Shown: piece by piece, positions 10,957 to 21,374 of the stretch
Layout: the number at the start of each line of letters is the position of its first letter
Position numbering within the stretch: position 1 is the first letter of the stretch
Assembly: GCA_963930775.1 (NCBI GenBank)
Contig: OZ005697.1
Span: forward strand, 7,152,292 to 7,216,291
Length of the DNA: 64,000 bases
Reading direction: 5' to 3'
Source: Cliona cf. orientalis
Taxonomy: Eukaryota > Porifera > Demospongiae > Clionaida > Clionaidae
The notes under the pieces: generated by a model
The model's input: only the letters and a program-made list of their open reading frames with translations
The model's database searches: none
Told to the model about the DNA's origin: nothing
Translations under genes and position numbers: made by a program

Positions 10957-11144
10957 CGGTTTTCCCACAACTCTCCCGACGCCAACGCTGCTTTTATCAC
11001 TTCTTTTTCGGTCTGAACTGAGCCGTGCTATCACCACTTTCGCTCACAATTGCTGGCGTTGCACCATGTGCTCGATGACTCCCGCGCATGCGCTAAACCT
11101 GACCCATTAACCAGCGTTAATTGTCCCAATTAACCCCTTATTTA
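10957..11144 (-). repeat. Split direct repeat A, internal copy
   Basis: Second copy of the 188-base repeat. It joins the B repeat at 11141-11144, where TTTA is shared. In the split-repeat model this junction templates restoration of the ends. Confidence 0.9.
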
Positions 11145-11363
11145 ATTGGTCTCACCGAACATTCTCGTGCTTGCAATACCTATCTCAACAAAACTCACCC
11201 CGCACTTACACTAAAGAGATGCCCTTGGTGTCGGGGCCCCGCGCCTGCATTTTGCTTACGTCAGCCCCGCCCCGTCTTCTGCACGTATATTGCCTTCACC
11301 CAGCTCAATCCCGGACTTGGTTTTGGGTGAGACAGTTGGGGGAGGAGCACCCCGACTGGGCCC
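11141..11363 (-). repeat. Split direct repeat B, internal copy
   Basis: This 223-base repeat runs from TTTAATTGGTCTCACCG to CCCGACTGGGCCC and is the same as 10648-10870 apart from one base (G/T). Confidence 0.9.
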
Positions 11364-11521
11364 AGAGGGTTGACCTGCATGGTGCATGGTGCATGGTCAC
11401 CCCTCACCCAACACCAAGAGTTACCGACCCCCTTCTTATGCCCTATCAATATGAATAAACACTCAGAAATTATTTGCAATTGATCTTATGTTAGATACAA
11501 TATACATGTGCTTGTTGATAG

Positions 11522-12493
11522 TCAATCAGGAACTTGTGTCGCTAATGTTTGCGATACCTTGCACAGTGTTTCTCGTGGGGTCTGGATATACAACATATGC
11601 GCCGCACTCTCCCAACGGCCGAGTGTCTTTATCAGGGAATCTTGGATGCCACATGCCGCCGCGGTCGTGGCCGCACCGATTCTAAAGCTGTGACCTGAGT
11701 AATTTCTCTCGTCCACCCCCATTGTTGTCAAAGCCTCCTTCAGATGAGTCACAAACCGTGCTCTTGTCAGGAGCCTCCCGTCAGAAAATCGAGAAAATCG
11801 AAAAAATGGACCGGAGCAGGGGCCACGCCTAACTCTATAGTCCAAAATGGCTGCAACTGGGCAAAGATTGTTCCCTGATGTCCCGATGTATACCGAGACG
11901 CCCTTGCGAAAGGGGTCCGTCTTTGAGGCCTTGATTCTGATCTCCAGCCATTTAGGAGACATCAGGTTATCTACAAGTACATCCTCCACCGAAAGGTGGA
12001 CATTCTTGTCGTACTCTGTGTCGGACGGAACCACAATTTCCCCGGTGCGCAGAAATCCGAAAAAACACATGCAGGACGCGGCCCAAAGCATAGAAGCATT
12101 GAACTGATCTGGTGCCACATACCATACTGCCTTCAAGTCGCGAAGGATCTGTACTGTGATCGGAAGTCGAGTCCGAGCGGTCTGGCCAGCCGTCTTTCGC
12201 TTCAGTCCCTTAACAACATACTCAAGCTGCGGCATGGCTTTAGCATGGGGGTCCCCCAAACCCAGTGATATCTGCGTGTATCTCACTGACGATAAGTAGG
12301 TTTTAATTGTGCCTGCCGTCAGCCCGTGACGGAAGAGCGACGCTGTAAACAATGCAAGAACCGATTCTGTGGCTGGGTAGGGCTGTAGATCATGCTGACA
12401 ACAAAATTTTTGATACCTCAAGCTGCCTGACCGGTATACCCGCTGCGTGGAAGTTGCTAAGCCAGCAACAAACAGTTCCTGAACAGTTGGCAC
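11522..12493 (-). CDS. Tyrosine recombinase (integrase) of the YR retrotransposon
   Basis: The product is 323 residues. The N-terminal third resembles a SAM-like core-binding domain (STQRVYRSGSLRYQKFC). The catalytic domain shows the family signature: Arg in CFFGFLRTGEIVVP, His-x-x-Arg in SGHSFRIGAA, Trp in LGRWESAAHM, then the nucleophile candidate Tyr in MLYIQTPR. It would recombine circular element DNA with the genome through a 3'-phosphotyrosine intermediate in the nucleus. The start codon lies inside the end of the RT frame (overlap 12457-12493, another frame), so translation probably depends on reinitiation, frameshifting or a spliced mRNA. No damage is seen. Confidence 0.9.
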   Translation of the reverse strand: MPTVQELFVAGLATSTQRVYRSGSLRYQKFCCQHDLQPYPATESVLALFTASLFRHGLTAGTIKTYLSSVRYTQISLGLGDPHAKAMPQLEYVVKGLKRKTAGQTARTRLPITVQILRDLKAVWYVAPDQFNASMLWAASCMCFFGFLRTGEIVVPSDTEYDKNVHLSVEDVLVDNLMSPKWLEIRIKASKTDPFRKGVSVYIGTSGNNLCPVAAILDYRVRRGPCSGPFFRFSRFSDGRLLTRARFVTHLKEALTTMGVDERNYSGHSFRIGAATTAAACGIQDSLIKTLGRWESAAHMLYIQTPRETLCKVSQTLATQVPD

Positions 12494-14250
12494 CAGTCCA
12501 CTGATGTCCAGTCTGGTTGATGCTCTAGTACCACCGATAGTAGCGTCGGCGGCACTATCACTGTTCCATTGATTGCTCGAGGGACCTGTGTGAAAAGTAC
12601 GGAAAGATTGTTACGCGAGATAGCATCCGCTAGATCGTTCCCTCTCCCTGGTATGTGTACTGCCCGGAGTGTAATCTGATGATATGCCCGAATAAAAAAT
12701 AAGCACCTAAGCATGTGCATGATTGGGGGGATCCGGGAGTACCCCGAATTCACTACGGCCACCGCGCCCTCATTGTCACAATGTACGGTTACTGACTTAG
12801 TTGCCCATGCTGGCCCCCACACTGCGCATGCTATGACTATGGGCACTATTTCTTTGAATGTGATACTCTCTTGTTTCAGCTTCAACTCGTGTGTTTCATA
12901 GGACTGTGGCCACTGCAATTGAAACCACACCTCCCCCCATACTGCTCCACATCCAAAGCCCCCAGATGCATCAGTCGCAAAGTGAATCGATGATCTCTGG
13001 CATCCGTGCTGCTCTAGACTGGAAACTCCATTCCAGGCACTAAGAAATGTCACCCACCATTGCAAATCCGACCTAAATTGTCCATTTAAACGAACGTGAT
13101 GGTGAGGCTGCCTAATTCCGGATAGGAGCTCGAACATCCGTCTGAGAAATGTTTTACCTGGTTTCACTACTCTGCTAGCGAATGCTAGTTTTCCCACCAG
13201 AGATTCCAATTCCTTTTTCGTTGATGACTTCTTTCCCTGCCACTGCCTGAGCAAGATTTTTAGCTCCTGTAACTTGCAATGTGGTAAACGGACTTCCATC
13301 TTTTTTGAATCTAATTCAAAACCTAAGAATTTCAAGCATGTACATGGTCCCTCTAGTTTTTCTGCTACTGGCAGGCCGAGGCGTTGGAAAACCTCCAGAA
13401 GGGATGTTAACGCCTTTTGGCACTCGTCGCAATCGGGTGCCCCAATAATCAAATAATCGTCCAAGTAATGAATAACGAACTGTATGCCCTGCTGCCGTGC
13501 AATCCACTCCGCTGCATCCGCGATAGCCGTAAATATCTTGGGCGCTGACCGTAACCCAAATGGTAATGCTGTATCGATGTAAAGGGCCCCGTCCCATAGC
13601 ATGCCCAACAGATGTCTATCCTCAGGATGGATCGGTATGTTTCGATATGCACTCTGGATATCCACTTTCGCCAGCCGTGCACCCTTCCCATATGTTAGAA
13701 TACCGCACGTGGCCTCGTCAATTCCAACATATGATAGCGAGCATATTTCTTCTGCTATTCCGTCGTTGACGCTTTTTCCCCGGGGCGACGACAAATCCAC
13801 TATGAGCCGCCACTTGCCAGGGGTACTCTTAGGAATAATCCCGAACCGACTCGTGTGCGCTTGGGGGTACAATTTTGGGTCTAAGGGTCCTAAGATCCTT
13901 CCTAGAGCGCACTCTTGGGCCAAGTAGTCCCTCACCACTTGTGGTTGCTCTCTGACCGACGGTAGATTTTGTCCTGAGGCATGGCACGATGCTGCTGCAT
14001 AGTTGAAACCTACTCTAAAACCACGGTGAATTCCATCTACGACATACTCCTTAAATCTTCGGTCCGGGTGGTGAGCTAATGCTGACTCCCACTCCTGCCA
14101 ATCCAGTGGTGTTGCTACGCCATTCAGTGCTTGTGGTAATCTTACTGGAATCTCAGGACGGCACGCGTCAATTCGTTGGAGATCTTCCGTGTATGCATAC
14201 GAGCCTGCAAACCAGATTTTCCGTTTGTAAATACCAACCCCTGGATACAT
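12457..14250 (-). CDS. Reverse transcriptase-RNase H polyprotein
   Basis: The product is 597 residues from the ATG at 14250. It might begin instead after an acceptor-like TATCCAG shortly downstream. The RT domain has LPFGLRSAPKIF (fingers/palm) and HYLDDYLIIG with the catalytic YLDD box. The RNase H domain has the acidic residues in FATDASGGFG, FKEIVPIV, VHCDNEGAVAV and the final Asp in NDLADAISR. It copies the element RNA into DNA. The gag frame ends 195 bases upstream (14446), and the C-terminus overlaps the recombinase frame. No stops or frameshifts are present. Confidence 0.92.
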   Translation of the reverse strand: MYPGVGIYKRKIWFAGSYAYTEDLQRIDACRPEIPVRLPQALNGVATPLDWQEWESALAHHPDRRFKEYVVDGIHRGFRVGFNYAAASCHASGQNLPSVREQPQVVRDYLAQECALGRILGPLDPKLYPQAHTSRFGIIPKSTPGKWRLIVDLSSPRGKSVNDGIAEEICSLSYVGIDEATCGILTYGKGARLAKVDIQSAYRNIPIHPEDRHLLGMLWDGALYIDTALPFGLRSAPKIFTAIADAAEWIARQQGIQFVIHYLDDYLIIGAPDCDECQKALTSLLEVFQRLGLPVAEKLEGPCTCLKFLGFELDSKKMEVRLPHCKLQELKILLRQWQGKKSSTKKELESLVGKLAFASRVVKPGKTFLRRMFELLSGIRQPHHHVRLNGQFRSDLQWWVTFLSAWNGVSSLEQHGCQRSSIHFATDASGGFGCGAVWGEVWFQLQWPQSYETHELKLKQESITFKEIVPIVIACAVWGPAWATKSVTVHCDNEGAVAVVNSGYSRIPPIMHMLRCLFFIRAYHQITLRAVHIPGRGNDLADAISRNNLSVLFTQVPRAINGTVIVPPTLLSVVLEHQPDWTSVDWCQLFRNCLLLA

Positions 14251-14445
14251 AAGTAATACCGTTATACCCCGTTCATTTGATCCGTATTATCGATCAACTT
14301 TACTCCCTCACCCTACTAACCATACCCAACATGTCATGCGCCAATCCCTCAATTAATATACATGTAATTATGATCATTCAAAATTTTCTAAGCAATGTCC
14401 TGTACATCATACCTAGTAGCTATGATGTATGCAGCCAGTCTCAAT

Positions 14446-15802
14446 TCAGTAAGGGTTTCCCCGCTGCGTGGTGGGGTACCTAGCTCCTTGGAAGTTCTGT
14501 TGCCCCTGATAGCGGTAATTATTCGGACAGACTATGGCTTGATGGTTTCCCCGGCATTTGCCACACACATGCTCGTGCTTGCAGCGCGGAAAAGTGCATT
14601 TATTGTTGTTCCAGAGGCGACATGGTTCCCCTGATCCTCGCACTGGTCCCCCACTTTTACCCTGACCAGCCGTAAGGGCCAGGACTGCAGACTCGATTGC
14701 TTTTATGCGTGTCGGTAGCTCTGGGTCCGTATCTCCTTGAAGTCCACACTCCGTCGTTGTGTGTGTCGAGGCAAAGCACAGTTCGCATCTGGTGATGGCG
14801 AGAGCCTTCCCGGTGAAACACATCGTGTACAGGGTGGCATTAATACGGGACCACTGCCTATTACCTGTAAGAGCAGCCTGCCGGCGGAATCCAGCATCGT
14901 AGCGTTGCCAAGCCAGCCCCGAAAAATCCTGGCTCACTCGGACAATGGTTGCGGCATAGGCCATCAGCTCTGGGATTGCTTCGGGGTACGCTGGTCCCAA
15001 GACACTCACGAATGTTGTGAAGCATTGCATCCACGAAAAAATATCGGTTACCTGACGCGGTTTTTTTGTCGTCCATGGCCGTTTCATCGCCGCCTCGTCA
15101 TCATGTTGTGAAAACTCCGGCAATAGTTCTCCCATATCGACAAATTCCCACCGCTGAATCCTCTGTGCCAGTTTCGGTGCGATTGGTGGCCGACCGTCCC
15201 CAACGTACACTCCTTCACCTACCATACCCCCCTTCGCAGTGGATGCCGGTAGCAAATTTGTCAGCACTGACGCGGTGGACCCCGACGACGTTAGCCCCGA
15301 CGGGCCCGGCGTTGCCCCCGATGAGTGGGTGGGGCCGTTATTCGCCCCGTTGGGCGCGGTCGTATCCCCGGTGGGATTGCTTGTGTCCCCGGTGGGACCG
15401 TTTGATTCCCCGGTGGGACCCGCACGGTTGCCGTTCTCTGCTGCTCCCGATCCCGATAGATGCGTTATACGGCCGCTACGACTAATCGGTAGGCCAACGA
15501 GGGCTGACGGTGGTGGCATTAAACCGATACCTACAGGAATGTATACCCACCCCATAACTTCCACTGGTAATTACTTTGGCTAGCAGGAATTACGTGAGGT
15601 GCCTGAGCACCTCGTCATCCCGAGATGACAAGTCACCTGGGAGAGAGTTAATCGCTTAATTATTATCGACTTATTACATACCTGCTGGCTCCTTTCGAGC
15701 CTGCTGAGCCTTTAAGGCGTTGGCCACGAGTGCGTCCACGGTGGACTGTAAATCCTCCAGCCGTACTATCGAACCGGAATCTCGGCTCCCCGTTGCTTCC
15801 AT
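14446..15802 (-). CDS. Gag-like nucleocapsid protein, probably two exons
   Basis: The main frame, 15563-14446, has no ATG at its start. An upstream exon 15802-15682 starts with ATG and encodes MEATGSRDSGSIVRLEDLQ plus an Ala/Leu-rich helix, ending at a GTATGT donor in phase 1. An acceptor at 15565-15564 restores frame exactly. The joined protein is about 412 residues: a helical N-terminus, a long Pro/Gly/Thr linker, a globular core (TDIFSWMQCFTTFVSVLGP) and a C-terminal Cys/His cluster spaced like a zinc finger (CRLWNNNKC...RCKHEHVCGKC...H...C). The role is packaging element RNA. The intron of about 116 bases is inferred from splice signals and phase only. Confidence 0.75.
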
Positions 15803-15842
15803 GACTTTCTAATCTTCTACTAATCCGACACGGGTCAACCTT

Positions 15843-16030
15843 CGGTTTTCCCACAACTCTCCCGACGCCAACGCTGCTTTTACCACTTCTTTTTCGGTCT
15901 GAACTGAGCCGTGCTATCACCACTTTCGCTCACAATTGCTGGCGTTGCACCATGTGCTCGATGACTCCCGCGCATGCGCTAAACCTGACCCATTAACCAG
16001 CGTTAATTGTCCCAATTAACCCCTTATTTA
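15843..16030 (-). repeat. Split direct repeat A, 5' copy
   Basis: This 188-base repeat is identical to 10957-11144 except for one C/T difference. It contains GC-rich palindromic words (GACTCCCGCGCATGCGC) and probably acts as the 5' promoter and recombination end. Confidence 0.9.
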
Positions 16031-16221
16031 GTAGCAGCAGAAATATTTATACAGATTTCAATTTGAAAAGGGCATAATTACTTGGCTAACTTGCTATGTC
16101 ACTAATAAAACGCGAGATCTAATTAGTGCACGAAAATTTGCATTGGTTTTTAAGAGTGCGACGACCTTTACCAGAAAATCTTACCAAAAGTAATTATTTT
16201 TTTAGCTTGCATTAATTTTAC

Positions 16222-18109
16222 TTAAGACAATGGTATGCTACTTGTGTTTGGTAAATATTTCTCTCTCAGTGTTCTAGCCAGTGGTTTATACCCAGCATCT
16301 TTGACTGCCTTGATGATGGCCAGCCATGAAGGAGGTGGATCAATTTGCTTCAGCCATTCCTTCAGCACCTCTCTCAGACATGCCCTACAGTCGCTGGGAT
16401 TATCCTTTTTGATAATCTCCAGCAGGCCAGGCTCTAGTTGAAGAGAATAACCAATCTCCTCCCACTTGGCTGAAACTCGATTAACGAGTTCATTCAGGAG
16501 GGTAGTAAGCCGGGGTGGTTCAGGATGTGCTTGAGGTATGGTCTGAGATTGTTGAAATGTGGCTGCAATGCTTTCTTGCAGTTGGTGACTTTGTGGGAGA
16601 AGAGCTGCATGGTAGAACAAAGACTTGTACTGTATTGACCATAGCTTGGATTATTAATGCTAGCTACCACTAATAACTATATAACTCAGTAGCGGATCCA
16701 GACAGGTTTCCATAGTTTCCGTGGAAACCCCCTTTGGCAGACTTGAAATACAAGCACATTATGGAGTGGCTTTGATTTTCAGGGAATAGAATCCCCCGCT
16801 CTCGCTATACAGACCTAAGAAAACTGCTGCTATGGCTCACCTTAGGATGTGTTAGCCGCAGAGAAGATTCAAGTTGTCGAAAGCAGATCGATTGGGCTGG
16901 TAGTTTCGCTCAAAACGATCGAAATGGGCGGGGTTCACTCAAAAATGGGCGTGGCTTCCAAAATTTTGCGCGCGCTTCGCGCGCAACATTATAATAGAAA
17001 CCCCCTTAAAGAAATCCTGGATCCGCCACTGTAACTGTATACGGAGGCTTTGTTACGACGCAAATGCGATCCTAGCCTCGTCCCCAGGCCTTCTGAGGGG
17101 GGAGGGGGAAGGAAGGCCTGGTATCCACTGCATGCGCATGCGCTGTTATTATTCAGATTCTGAATAATCCGATTACGTACGGATACTGTCTAGTATACTT
17201 GTCCTTTGACCTTAATGTATCGTGCTCAACGTACCTAGTAATGGCAGGCTTAGACAGTTGGAAGTTCGAGCGAGATTTCGAGATGGCCCGAGCGATATTG
17301 TCCATCGATCGACAAAGGCCTCTGAACAGCGTGGGCACGCGTTTAGCGTGATCGCTAGTACAAAGGTCGGGAGGTCATTCCGTATTCTTTAGACACATGG
17401 ACCGTTTCACTTGTCAGCACGTGGTAGATATTAGTGTACGGACACTTTACGGTAAATTATACGGAAAATGTAGCGCATGCGCATGCAGTGGATACCAGGC
17501 CTTCCTTCCCCCTCCCCCCTCAGAAGGCCTGGGGACGAGGCTAATGCGATCCCGACCCGTTCGCGATAAGCCGCCGCCGCCGCGATCGCTGGACGATATG
17601 GATGGGAGGGGCTGGGAGGTCAGGGGATGGGTTGCGAATGGTTATATAGCAGGGTTAGTCTCTAGGGTTTGCGTATACGTGGACTGGAGGGGCTGGGAGG
17701 TCTGGAGCTGGGTTGTGAATGGTTAGCAGGGTTATAGTGTGGGAGGGGCTGGGTTGTGTAGGGTTTGTCTATAAAATAGTTGAAATAACGGCTGTCGGCA
17801 GCAACAATCGTGGTGGGCCGAGTGGTTGGGCTCTTATGTATGGGACGGAATGGAGCGGGTTCGAATCTTGCCGTAAACTTTGACTTTTTTTCTTTTTTTT
17901 TTTCCCTGTCGAATTTTTCTAAGTGTTAATTGATAGATCGCATTTTCGTTAGATCGCATTTGGCATTTGCGTCGTAACAGGCTTACCTTCCTGTGATTGA
18001 GGAGCTTGAATAAATGTTGAAGGTAATAGTGCAGCACCTTGGGAGTTTTGAACCGAGGTTGTGAGTGGGTCGTTTGGTAAAGGGTTAGGTTGCACTGACA
18101 GAATGGAAT
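16222..18109 (-). CDS. Death-domain protein, last two exons (5' part not found)
   Basis: The terminal exon 16604-16222 encodes a Death domain: LTTLLNELVNRVSAKWEEIGY, hydrophobic helices with WLKQIDPPPSWLAIIKAVKD, and LARTLREKYL. It is followed by SSIPLS and TAA. The preceding exon 18109-17987 encodes a Gln/Ser/Pro-rich linker and ends in phase 1 at a GTAAGC donor, matching the phase-1 acceptor of the Death-domain exon. This linker-then-Death-domain layout and phase are the same as in the ROC-COR gene at 25566-34566. The 1.4 kb intron holds a MITE, a foldback element and a SINE. No upstream exons were found before 19.3 kb, so the gene is either 5'-truncated or begins further away. The Death domain itself looks intact. 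Confidence 0.65.
16687..17031. mobile_element. hAT-like MITE (GGCGGATCC family)
   Basis: TIRs CAGTAGCGGATCCAG / CTGGATCCGCCACTG enclose an internal GGGCGTGGCTTCC and GCGCGC module shared with 21375-22139 and 33769-34062. It lies in the intron of the Death-domain fragment. No coding capacity is seen. Confidence 0.7.
17073..17543. mobile_element. Mutator-like foldback element with 9-base target duplication
   Basis: Inverted arms of about 73 bases run from TAGCCTCGTCCCCAGGCC to GCATGCGCATGCGCT and back (17073-17145 and 17471-17543). The element is flanked on both sides by ATGCGATCC (17064-17072 and 17544-17552). A 9-base duplication is typical of Mutator-like elements. The roughly 325 bases between the arms are unrelated to the other members of the family. 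Confidence 0.75.
17806..17905 (+). repeat. tRNA-derived SINE head
   Basis: A GGGCCGAGTGGTTGGG box A and a GGGTTCGAATCTTG box B lie about 35 bases apart, with a T-rich tract after. The arms do not form a proper acceptor stem, so it is a SINE rather than a functional tRNA. The internal promoter words suggest RNA polymerase III origin. Confidence 0.6.
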
Positions 18110-19337
18110 CTGCATGTGGTAGAATAATAAGCATCATGTGAACAAGTGACATTCCAAGGTACAGCCTAGCAACAGCATAAATTCCAAGTAGATCACTCGA
18201 GGTTTTCGTCGGAACTGGCAGCTTCCAAGAAGGGCTCAAATTATATTATGCTAGTTCTGAGAACTTATGATGAATGAGATTACCCGCCCACAGCCTCAAT
18301 TCCTGGAAAGCGTTCTTACTAAGTTTTCCCTGGCCAAAGTTTACACTTCCGTCATGCTGCATCCAGCTCTTCCAACAACACATTCCAATGGCTCGTATCC
18401 TAGTGACGGGGATTTCTCGGTGGCCACCTACGGAATAATGGTATGGGCATGCGCATAAAGTTTAGCTTGCGTATGCATCGAAATCTAGTGTCGATGTTTA
18501 AGTTACCTTGCCACCATAGATATTCGAGCGCGCTCTATGTTGCCACAAGGCGAGTTAGGGACTAGACTCACTATACAGTCGACTACATACTAATCTGCAT
18601 TATGTGCATAATCATGGGATAATGGTGACTGAACACTACTAACGAGCCCCCATGGTTCCTACGCCTATGGTTATCACTCCGCTCGAACGTTAAATCTACC
18701 ACCAGACCATGACAAAGAGCAGACATCGCCTCTCGCTTCGCTCGAGGCTCGGTAGCCTGCCGAGCAGGCCTGTCGAAACGCGCGGCGCTTTCTCCGCTCG
18801 CTCGAGCTCGAGAATGCATCTTTATGGCCCCTAGGCCTTGGCAACGTCGTTTGTGCACACGGCACAACAATTCTGACCAATCGTGAGTCTTCTGAACTTG
18901 TAGGAGAGCGCATCTTTTATGCCCTCCAGGTTAGGACACGGACTATATAAGAAAATTGATCGTCTGAAAAATATTTTTCGTTGTATATATACAACCAACA
19001 CTTTGCTTCCTTCATGCAGCCTGAATATCAAAGCCTAGGATGTCAACATAACTAACTTAATTAGGTAGCACAAGAATTCATGGTTACCATAATAATTAAA
19101 TTTTAATGATAATCTATAAATAAATTTCCACTTAATTATAGCCTACTATATTATAGGGCTAGCTACATTACTACAGTTTACACTTACAAAATGTGGCAAT
19201 TGATCTGTGAAAGTCAAGATAGCAAGGACACGTGCATTGACATATGGTTCACTAGCATAATGTGGTCAATCAGCTATAGAAGAGTTACTGTAAGAATAAC
19301 TGTCTGTAACTGCTTGATCTATATATGTAGCGATCAT
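18110..19337. other. Non-coding stretch with a GC-rich patch
   Basis: It contains a fragment ending in CATGGTTCCTACGCCTATGG (about 18651), similar to the right end of the element at 6166-9215, and a CG-rich patch (18720-18815) with CTCGCTTCGCTCGAG. No convincing exon was found. Confidence 0.35.
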
Positions 19338-19686
19338 CAGGGGCGGATCCAGGATTTCCTGGGGGGAGGTTCACTGCTTAGGTACGCATGCGCACTAATT
19401 GAAGACCACGCTCATTTCCGGAAAACCACACCCACAAACGGGCAGCAAGTAACTACTGCATGGTGACAAACTGCTAGAGAACCATGAGAACTCAACTTTT
19501 CAGGTTGTTTTAGTCTTATTTAGTACAGAATGTTTATCAGATATGTAGTAGCTATAGTTTGTTGGTTTGAAGCCTTGGGTTCATAAGTCAGAAATCTAGC
19601 AAGTCATTTGCCATTCTAAATCAGTGATGGCTGGAGGGGGGGGGGGGTTCACAGGCACCCTGTGAACTACCCTAGATCCGCCCATG
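19338..19686. mobile_element. hAT-like MITE, diverged copy
   Basis: The ends are CAGGGGCGGATCCAGGATTT and CTAGATCCGCCCATG, with GATCAT flanking on each side. It abuts the 3' end of the transporter pseudogene that follows. Confidence 0.55.
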
Positions 19687-21374
19687 ATCATAGATTTCTT
19701 CCATATCATGTTGATGAAATATTCCCTCATCCCTTGTCCTGTACTTGTACCTCTTGGCTGCCAATGAGAACAGAATCAAACCGATCAATCCAGTGACACT
19801 CGTCAATGCAAGGTAGACAAACCCACAGTTATAGTCACTGGAGGATGCTCTTTACTGACCCACGGCTGATTCAGGGACAAGGGAATGATGACAATGGAAT
19901 TGAGGAAATGAAAGAGACCCCTAGCTGATGGCAAACAAGACTCCAACAAGAAGACCTTTCATGGACTGAGGGCTCTGAGCTGAGATGAACTCCAAGGTTG
20001 TGGCAATGACCAGCATGGGACCAAGTCCAAGAAGAAGAGTTGGTTGGATAAGAACCTCCCAACGCATGTTGAGGGATGGATAGGTGAAGGACCCATTTTG
20101 GGTTATCGTTGCTTGAAATACACAGGCTATGATTGGAAAAACTATTTCTATTCAATGCATGTCCCATAATATCTGCGATTAGTAAACTCACAACTCCCAA
20201 GAGACAGAGTGTGATTCCAATACCCAATCGCACAAACAGTTTTGGTACTTTCTTAAGAAGATAATAGAATATGATCCATATTAAGCAGGAAAGAGAATCA
20301 CTATGGAAACTAGATGCATCATTGCTCCACTGCCCATCATAAACTTCCAGGCAAATTTCATTGTTACAGTACAGTATTCTTTATTATAATAGTCTTTGTG
20401 ATGATTGTACAGTGGTAGTAAATGCAATCCAAAAGTGGAAAAATAAAGTAAGATGCTGGTACTTCCAAAGCAAATGAAGGTCCAATTGCAAACAAGATCA
20501 CTAGCACCCGAAGAAAAGTCTTTACATTTTCCACTTGCTCCGTTGAGAAAGGTCCTCCAAATCTCTCCTTGGCAAAGTCCAGCCTGGATGGAATGTGGTC
20601 ATCATTATAGGTGAAGGCAGTGCGTCAGAGAGGATGTTTGTGGCTTTTTGCAAATTTTACTATTATTGTATACCGTCTTGTAAGGATTTTGATGTCCAGG
20701 CTCAATATGGAACCACTTACGCTTCAAACAGCCAATCAGGAGTAATACGATCATCAATATATTGAATAAAAGAATTACAGCCAATAATATAATTATCTTA
20801 TTGTTTGATCCATGATAAGAGGAGCATTGCATGAAGAAACCAGTGAACACTAATGATATTGATCCTGATTGAAAAGCCCATAATATAGCATAATGAATGA
20901 AGAGAACGAGATAACGACTCGGTAGTTGGTCCAATCCAAGTTGAATAAAATTTGCCTGATATATATCCTGCCAGGCCAATAATGAAAGCAACTAGCGACA
21001 GAGAAGCTAAAGTAACAATGGACACAGATGGCACTTTGTCATATCTCAGAGCTTGATTAAAGTCGTCAAAATTTAATGTGAATATTTCAAGTGTTAGCAT
21101 GCATGTTAATGAGCAAGATAGTGAGACAAAGGAGGAGAATGATTAAGCTGATCACAACTGTTTTCAGTCGTCCACAGCAGACATCGGCAATAAACCCACT
21201 CAGAGGATATATAGCATCATGACAAATGCTAATACGGCATATGGAAGAGGCTCATATATTGAGATACGGGAATTAATTCGTGATCCATCAATTTCTTCCA
21301 CAGCAGCAAAACCCATAAATATGTTGTATAGAGCTCCAATAATGGCTGTCCATAGCAGGATGAGAATGGCCGCC

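Larger units (their letters stand above)
10648..16030 (-). mobile_element. Ngaro/PAT-type tyrosine-recombinase retrotransposon
   Basis: Read on the minus strand, the element is A1 (16030-15843), then gag, RT-RNase H and tyrosine recombinase, then B1 (11363-11141), A2 (11144-10957) and B2 (10870-10648). This A1-ORFs-B1-A2-B2 arrangement of split direct repeats is diagnostic of the Ngaro/PAT branch of the DIRS order. Such elements integrate circular DNA by tyrosine recombinase, normally without target duplication. I see no methyltransferase, again fitting Ngaro rather than DIRS1. The A copies differ at one position in 188 and the B copies at one in about 223, so the insertion is young. All three ORFs are open. 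Confidence 0.88.

Noticed and set aside
17811-17870. Possible tRNA gene
   Set aside because: Box A and box B are present but no acceptor stem pairs and the anticodon arm is poor, so it was called a SINE head.
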